Source of the DNA: Takakia lepidozioides
Taxonomy: Eukaryota > Streptophyta > Takakiopsida > Takakiales > Takakiaceae
Direction of reading: 5' to 3'
NCBI GenBank assembly: GCA_030704615.1
Contig: CM060733.1
Coordinates: 7,316,001 to 7,380,000, forward strand
Length of the DNA stretch: 64,000 nucleotides
Positions 57,540-64,000 of the stretch are shown one piece after another. A program made the position numbers and the translations under genes. The notes under the pieces are model-generated. The model was not told the origin of the DNA. It was given only the letters and a program-made list of their open reading frames with translations, and did not search any database. Position 1 is the first letter of the stretch, and every line of letters begins with the position of its first letter.

Positions 57540-58402
57540 CTGATCCGAACGTTGTACCCACGGCTGTGCCTCTGGCATTACCTCCTCAACCACCTCCACT
57601 TTCATCTCCTCCGCCAGCAGTACCACCTCCACCAGTACCACCTCTACCTCCACCTCCACATGCATGTGCCCCCCGAACCCCTATGAGGGGTCGGCTTCGC
57701 CCTAGGTTTCCTCCCCTTCGGCTTGGGTGGCCTGAGCCGGATCCTTGCCCTCGATGGGAAGCGCATAGGACTATGTTACTGAGAATCGTCCAACCTCGTT
57801 GTTGGGGAAATCATCTCGACCCTCCTACTCCCATCCGAGAGAATGTGGAGTTCAAGTATTGAGGTAGATGGTATGTTGTGAGAGCCGCTACTGACCCTGC
57901 TATGGGTCGGGGTTTATTCATGGTCAATGATATTGTAGTTTCTCCTCGGAGAAACAACATGGTGGACTTGTTTCCTTACTACGGTCTATACTACATCTCC
58001 GGGGAGTTCCGTACATTATGCCTCGAAGCCCCATACATCCTACCCTACATTTTGTGTGTCAACGAACAGGATGTACGTAGATGGGGGTTGTTTCCCATTG
58101 AGATCAGATTTTGTGATGGTGACCCCGATATCTTCGGCAATGTTGTTGGGCTTATCAACAGTTCTTTTGGTCATCCTATGAGAACCAATGTAGTATGGGA
58201 CGAGCGAAGCGACGGGCATGAGAGCTTCTGTGGTGACACATCGGTATATTGTGAGGGGATGCACATGTTTGTCATGACATGTGCTAGTATGACTATTAGG
58301 CTGGCAGCGAGTTATTTGCCTCATACGAGTTCTCCCGGGATGATTGGGACCTCCGGTTACAGCATGAGTGAGATGTGTATGATAGAAATAGGGTTCTTTT
58401 GA
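57540..58402 (+). pseudogene. SET-domain protein gene segment (TE-associated), degenerate
   Basis: A Pro-rich N-terminal part (57,566-57,700) leads into RWEAHRTMLLRIVQ and, after an in-frame TGA at 57,860, GRWYVVRAATDPAMGRGLF with VNDIVVSPRRNN, the SET-N pattern GRGLF...I. Then comes the pseudoknot-like GNVVGLINSSFG with TNVVWDE, equivalent to RFINHSCxPN. After a one-base frame change near 58,298 the catalytic-Tyr motif reads AGSELFASYEFSRDDWDLR (58,300-58,356). SET enzymes methylate lysines, usually on histones. The post-SET Cys cluster is not seen. The stop and the frame change mean this copy is dead or spliced in a way I cannot see. It follows the right hairpin cluster directly. Confidence 0.68.
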
Positions 58403-59400
58403 GACAGGGATCGCGTAGAGGGACATTGTATATATTCTCATGATGTACTTTGTATACATCCGATTAATCGATTGATGTAAATATTTTTCTTGTTGCTCGT
58501 GTGGGTTGCAACTTTGCATATGTGATCTGAACATACTTATGCACATGTGGACCAAATATGAGCTTGAACCAAGTTCATTCAATGGGTCATTCTAGTGTTG
58601 AACGCAACTACGTGTCGGAGAGACGAAAAATTGCGTTTCGCCTGCGCATGATTTTTTTTTTTATTCCATTTTTCAAGCCATATGCTTAATGACAACATAT
58701 GCAATGTGCGTGCAAAATTTGGGAGTAAACAAAAGTCATTTGGACCCAGAACCATATTTTGTTCTCTCATTTGCACTCCAAAGTTGAGTTATCTTCAACT
58801 TCATGCACTCTTCATAGAGAATTCTGTAAAAGTGACCCTAGAAACACACTTATTTTTTTTCCATTTTGTTTTGTCCATTTTTTTGTATGGATGTAGTGGT
58901 GCTAACCCCAATGTCACGGAATAAAATAGAGCCAAAAATAAAATCAATACGCCCCTCAAAACCGCAATTCTATATTTTCTAAATACAAATATTTATTTAA
59001 ATTCTTTTAAATTCGATTTAATTCAAATTTGGTTCAAGGGTGAGTGCGTCGTTGGGGAGGCAAATGTTTTTTTTTTTGCTGGATCTTTGCACATGGGTTG
59101 CACACATATTTAAACACATGCGGGAGAATGTAAAGCTTGAGCCTCATCCGTTTGATGGGTGCAATGGCATGAGAGGATTTTCTTTCACATTAATAAACAA
59201 AAATTGGTTGATAGGGTGAACGCGTCCTTGGGGGGGCAAATGATTTTGTTTGGGTTTGAAACTTTGCATGCGTGACGTTGCGCACATACATGTAATTATT
59301 GAATGACAGATTTGATGCATGCACACATTGAAGGTTGTTGTTTGCATTTCGTTTATAATAAGTTGTATGGTTGCAATGACACATTATAATATATGCCCGT
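58403..59400. other. No gene recognised
   Basis: The DNA is AT-rich with several T-runs. It contains a twice-used phrase (GGTTG-TAGGGTGAACGCGTCCTTGGGG / GGGTGAGTGCGTCGTTGGGG near 59,040 and 59,215). This may be the 5' flank of the second tnp2 gene. Confidence 0.4.
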
Positions 59401-62208
59401 ATGTTCATTTGTTCGTATCAGGACTTTGTCCATCCCTTCCCGGTGCTTTCTTGGGGGACCCCATCCGAAAACAACCCAAGTACATTAGGTGAGAGCCGTG
59501 GGCGAGACGCCGCCCCCACCGTTGATCAAGTACCGAACGATGATGACGATGATAGTGACATTGATAGCAGGAGTGAGGATAGAATTAACCAGGAGGATGT
59601 GCAAGCTATGGAGGATCTCTTAATGCATCATGTAGGCGTTGATGCAACCCATGGAGAAGAAACCAGGCCAATCGTTGATCCTGAAATGGGCCCCTCAAAT
59701 GACATGGAGAGGGAGGCGAGAACTCCCTTGTATGAAGGGGCGAAAGTGAGTCGACTTTCATCAATCTTACTATTGCTCAATTTTCAAGTTCGATTTGGCA
59801 TAAGTAATGTTGGGATGTCTGCCATAATGCGAACTATCGCGGACTATATCTTTGCTCCACACTTGAAACCTAAGATGTCAAGGTCGCGGAAAGAGGCGCG
59901 CGAAGTGTGGGGATGGCCTATAAGATGTTTCATGCATGTCCATGTGATAAAACCCTATACTACGGAGATGATTCGCGTCTTACCAAGTGCCCAAAGTACA
60001 AAGAAGACCGATATCAGGATGATGTCCAAGGGAAAAAAAAGTACCACGCAAGGTATAAGCGTCATTCTCCCTTGCATGGAAATTTTCTTCTTTAATCTTG
60101 TCAATGCATGTCAAGTATATTCCACAAAGTTTAGGGTTTAGAGAGTAGTACTCATGCAAGATCTGATTGTGGCTTTGGAAAGAGTGAGTAATATTAGCGA
60201 CGTTCGGTTTTGACCATTCACGCCCATGAGGGAGAGGCTGTATAAAGGGAAAGACATAAGGGTGTTGTATTATGTATCATAATGGGATGATTATATGTGG
60301 CGGACGTGGGGTATTTATCCTAGAAAATGCATTATTTTCCGTTCATCCCGCGATTGAAGGCACACTACCGAAGCCCGGAGTTGGTAACACTGATGAGATG
60401 GCACGCCTCGCATTGGAGCCCCCCGAGAAAGGTGTGCGGGCCACAAGATTCACAAGCATGGAGGCATACTGAAGAGATGTGGCATTTTCTCTCAAGGAGG
60501 ACCCACGACATGTCCGCCTCGGCTTCTCCTCGGATGGGGTCAACCCATACTTTGTCCAGTCATGTAGTCATTCCACTTGGCCGGTGACCTTGGTGAATTA
60601 CAACATCTCTCTGTATCTTTCAATAAAAAAAGACCATATCATGTTGGCTGCCATTGTACCAGGTGAGTGTTCCCATTTCATGCTTATTATTCCATTGGAC
60701 TTTACATTAATCTTATGATCTCTGGCGCAATTCGGATGCAAGATTGATGAGTGACATAATCATGGAGTAAGACGTGTAATTCATTATGTAGTATAATTTG
60801 CATATTGGTGGAGAATTGAAACAATGATGTGAATGTCTCATAGGGAAAAAACAAGTGACAAACATGGACACGTACTTGCGACCTCTAGTTGATGAACTTA
60901 AGGAGCTATGGAGGGGGGTCCCGACATTGGATGCTTCACTTGACCCTATGGCCGGACAATCTTTTCAGATGAGAGACATATTGCTTTGGACAATGCATGA
61001 TTATGCAGGTATATTATGTTCCCCATGAAGAACCCACGTACATTTACTTGTCAAGGTCGGATAGTCTTGTCAAGGCGACAGTCTTGTGCACCGTAGTGGG
61101 GTAGATGGCACCATGGGCCATGCACATGAGAACTTATTGTCTTGGCTAATGTGGCGGGATGTGTACAAGACTAACTATTTGCTCGGGGCTAAGCACCAAA
61201 GGGTACCATGCGTGCTTGCATTATGATGATGATCTTGATACACATAGCTCCCGCTATCTTCCCAAGATAGTGTATCCCAACTACCGCAAGTTTCTTCATA
61301 TGAGCCATCGATGGAGAAGACGAGAGAAACACTTGTTTGATGGCAAAGAGGAGGTACCCCCCCCCTGTGACACCATCCGGGCAGTTTTGGGAAGACCGAT
61401 GGAAGGAGGCCCATGCGGGCACGGTCGGTGAAGTGGAAATGTCCGGCATGAAGCGACTTTCAATCTTCTACGAGTTGCCATATTGGGCGGTACGTATTCC
61501 ACAAAAACACCATCAATATCCTATGCATGCATGTGATATTGCACATTTGGTATGCGTTGCATTGTCACTTTCACGTCAAAAAATTTGTGTAAGCATTTGT
61601 GGATGGGGATATATGTAGGACCTGAAGATTCGCCATCTTCTAGATCCCATGCACATTGAGAAGAATGTCTGCTCGTCCCTTTTTCGGGTTCTTAATGGCA
61701 CGCTGGCAAAGAAGGGAGTGGCTGCAAAAGGAAATTATCTCGGTGTTAGAAAGGAGCTTGAGGAGCAAGGTCACATGCGCCATCTATGGGCCGAACAAAA
61801 TGGTGTGGACCCAAAGGGTGTTGTACGGTGGAAGTATAGGCGCGCATTTTGGCAATGGACAAAGGAGGAATACAAGAATGTGATAGTCACCATAGGTGCT
61901 GTCCGAACACCAACTGGTTATGGGTCATCCCTCCGTATGAAGTTCAACGAAGAAGACGAGGTCGACCATGGTTTGAAGTCTCATGACTACCACAATAATT
62001 TGCAAGACATCTTGCCCATTGCAGTATGTGGGACATTGACTCCCGAGGTTTGCGAGACAATCTACAGATTGGGAGGCTTGTTCCGGTGGATTTGCTCCAA
62101 AGAGTTGGAGGAAGCGGATTTTCCACGCATGAAGAAGGAGTTAGCAGAGGTAATGTGTATGTTGGAGATGAACCTTCATCCCTCCTTCTTTGACATCCAA
62201 GTGCACTT
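59401..62208 (+). pseudogene. CACTA/En-Spm tnp2 transposase, copy 2, decayed and interrupted
   Basis: Blocks in tnp2 order: ARTPLYEGAKVSRLSSILLL (about 59,720), after a frameshift near 59,895 MFHACPCDKTLYYGDDSRLT, then a further shift to FIPRLKAHYRSPELVTLMRW, EDPRHVRLGFSSDGVNPY and NYNISLYLSIKKDHIMLAAI with a donor at 60,661. Exon 60,843-61,010 has KQVTNMDTYLRPLVDELKEL and MRDILLWTMHDYAG. The next block (about 61,150-61,490) has LSTKGYHACLHYDDDLDTHS, IVYPNYRKFL and MKRLSIFYELPYWA. The last exon (61,621-62,208) has DLKIRHLLDPMHIEKNVCSS and NLHPSFFDIQVH, where DUF4218 begins. There the reading frame enters the terminus of another element. Several frameshifts show this copy to be older than copy 1 and from a different lineage. 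Confidence 0.82.
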
Positions 62209-62370
62209 CACTACAAGAAAAATTGGCTTTTACGACTCTGTCTTATGACTGCAAATGCAGTTATGAAAGCCATTTACGATTCCCTGACTCTGAAGAAGTA
62301 GAAGCCGAGTTAGTTGTGACATGGTAGTCGTGGCTGCCATTGAGTCGTAAGTGACAGTCGCCAGGCTTTG
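62209..62370 (+). mobile_element. Terminus of a second CACTA element inserted in tnp2 copy 2
   Basis: CACTACAAGAAAAA begins at 62,209 and is the standard plant CACTA terminal repeat. Behind it lie short subterminal repeats in both orientations: TTTTACGACTC (62,228), TTTACGATTC (62,273), GAGTCGTAAG (62,342). The base triplet before it, CTT (62,206-62,208), would be one copy of the 3-bp target duplication. The other end was not found in the window, so the element extends past 64,000 or its end is corrupt. Confidence 0.78.
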
Positions 62371-63489
62371 TGTGACATGGTGCCTGAGCAGCGCGTTCAT
62401 GGTCATACACGCTGGCTTTACTGAATGACTGAACGGACAGTGTAGTCCATGTCATCGGTTGTGCAAGAGTGACATGTGCTCGATATAGAAAATGACACGT
62501 GGCAGAGTGTTCGCTCTCCATGACTGGAACTATGACTACGGGCGTGCTAATTCGGTTGCAGCACATGGCGCGTTGCAGTTTTTACACATGGTCCCTCAGG
62601 AGATTGACATGTGTCATGATGGGTGTTTTATTATGTATTTCTACACATTTGTATTTTTGCCACGTGGTGCATTACTATTGGAGAGTGAAAATAGATTATT
62701 ATGACTATGGTAGAAGTCATATATATATATATACATATATAATGAACAGGGACATAGGCCCTGGAAATTTTATTATATAAAGGGGGACGAGAAGTACATA
62801 AGGAAAAAATAACCTCAATCCTGGTGCTATAGAGATCGACCTAGGAAGGCACTGCTTCAAGACTAGAGGCAAAACGCTGCAAGAGAGGTACTAAAAACTA
62901 AGCAAGGAGAGAGCACTAAAGACTAAGAGCCAGGGCCAAGGAGGCAAGGGCAGGCTGCGCAATGCAACCCAACACAGAAGTGCCAGAAGAGGCATTGTGG
63001 ACTCCATCTCTTGACCCTCTTCCAGAAGCTATGGTCATGGTTGAGCTGCCTGATTTTATCAACTGTGCCGCTGTAGCTGCTGCCTTTAGTTGACTATCTA
63101 CCCATGCAGGTTTCTTGTAGCTATTGATCCACAAGGAATCATAGGTAATCTTGTGCTTGGAAATCTGGCCCTCTTGGATGAATCTGTGCCCACACTCTAC
63201 CCCTGCTCCTTCAACTATCCATGCCTCTGCACAAATCATGCATTCATCGTTGCCTTGCTGCTAGCATCTCACATAACAACCTAGATTTACTCTAGGAAAC
63301 ACCCAACTCAGCTTATCACACTAGTTCCTATGCTGAATTACGTCTGCTACTCTCTGTAATGCAACAGGCATTCACCTTTTTGCCTCGATTGTCCCACCAT
63401 TGACTGGGGTCAGAAAAATATTCATTCCACAGCTTCTCATCGTCTCTGGTACTTGTTTATGGATACTTTCCTGCTGTCACATTGGCAGT
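62371..63489. other. Interior of the inserted CACTA element or unrelated DNA; no gene recognised
   Basis: A minus-strand frame at 62,916-63,239 has MICAEAWIVEGAGVECGHRF and a Ser/Ala-rich tail. It could be a small Cys/His module but I cannot assign it. Confidence 0.3.
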
Positions 63490-63935
63490 ATCATGTCAAA
63501 GTCACTCCAAACTATTTAAGGTTCACTCAACCAGTTAACTTGCAGAATTCAACATGAAAATTTAGGGCCGATTCTGATAAGAGGGAAAAACAGGGTGAAA
63601 TGTGTTGAAGAAGGTGCCTTCATTAGCAATGCCTGGTTTTATCAATTGTGCCGATGCAACTGCGGCAAAACAGGCAGAGATTGAAACACGGCCTGCTAAG
63701 ACCAAGCTAACTCTCCCACCATAGATCCACCATGAGCTAACTTGCAGAATTCAACATAAAAATGTAGGGACAACTCTGATAGTAGGGAAAAATAGGGGGG
63801 GATGTCCGTACTTGTCAAAGTCACCCCAAACCTCCACAGATCCACCCAACGAGCTAACTTAAAAAATTCAACATGCATCTCAGGGCCGAGTCTAATGAGA
63901 GGGCAAAACAGGCTGAAATAGGTCGAAGAAGAAGG
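63490..63935. repeat. Three diverged tandem copies of a ~110-170-bp unit
   Basis: The order GTCAAAGTCAC, CCAAAC, GAGCTAACTTGCAGAATTCAACAT, AGGGCCGA-TCTGAT, GAGGG-AAAACAGG recurs about 63,495-63,600, 63,700-63,800 and 63,815-63,935. It is a non-coding repeat that may continue past the window's end. Confidence 0.6.
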
Positions 63936-64000
63936 TGCCCTCACCACATTGTCCTTGACCTTGTGTCATGACCCATGGACAGATCTGGAGTGTGCCAAGC

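Noticed and set aside
57566-57660. Pro-rich run as evidence for an extensin-like gene
   Set aside because: It continues in frame into the SET-like region and is better read as a linker.
63105-63116. TTTCTTGTAG as the right end of the nested CACTA element
   Set aside because: It is followed by CTATT and not TG plus the CTT target copy, so it does not complete the terminus.

Overview
This window reads as nuclear DNA of a land plant. It has intron-containing genes with GT/AG splice sites, one apparently intact plant-type host gene, and a dense, partly nested set of plant transposable elements: CACTA/En-Spm tnp2, Mutator-like, Ty1-copia, Ty3-gypsy, LINEs and tRNA-derived SINEs. An R2-like LINE with a restriction-like endonuclease, and transposon-type genes with ParB-like, DNA-methyltransferase-like and SET domains, make me favour a non-angiosperm (lycophyte, fern, bryophyte or gymnosperm). 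That placement is inference and could not be tested here. The sequence is clearly not bacterial or organellar.

Layout. 0-5.6 kb: a 55-bp perfect inverted repeat and a decayed fragment of a peroxisomal beta-oxidation multifunctional protein gene. 5.6-10.2 kb: AT-rich direct repeats, then a repeat complex built from short phrases and SINE-like units. 11.2-17.0 kb: a SINE, a Ty3-gypsy remnant and an R2-like LINE, all on the minus strand. 18.0-21.8 kb: the one clean host gene, an eight-exon PKHD-type 2-oxoglutarate/Fe(II) hydroxylase of 541 residues. 23.1-24.1 kb: the end of a copia element. 25.5-27.8 kb: a Ulp1-type protease gene whose last exon is tandemly duplicated. 28.4-38 kb: minus-strand transposon-like exons, including a TNPA-like domain and an FCP1-like phosphatase domain. 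A ~190-bp tandem repeat interrupts them and a plus-strand LINE lies among them. 39.6-43.6 kb: a largely open CACTA tnp2 gene with DUF4218 and DUF4216 regions. 44.3-46.3 kb: a Mutator-like transposase whose modules are in scrambled order and orientation.

The most interesting block is 47.4-58.4 kb. Many short hairpins built on ACCTTCG...CGAAGGT surround three gene segments on the plus strand: a ParB-like segment (49.7-52.5 kb), a beta-class DNA N4/N6-methyltransferase-like segment (54.3-56.6 kb) and a SET-domain segment (57.5-58.4 kb). ParB plus DNA methylase is an architecture known from phages and bacteria. Here it sits beside a SET domain in what looks like a plant mobile element or a descendant of one. 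All three segments carry in-frame stops or frameshifts, so this copy is probably dead, but the family is worth tracing.

59.4-62.2 kb: a second, more decayed tnp2 gene, cut at 62,209 by the terminus of another CACTA element (CACTACAAGAAAA). Intervals not assigned to a feature showed nothing I could support. All identifications come from motif recognition by eye; no database search was run.
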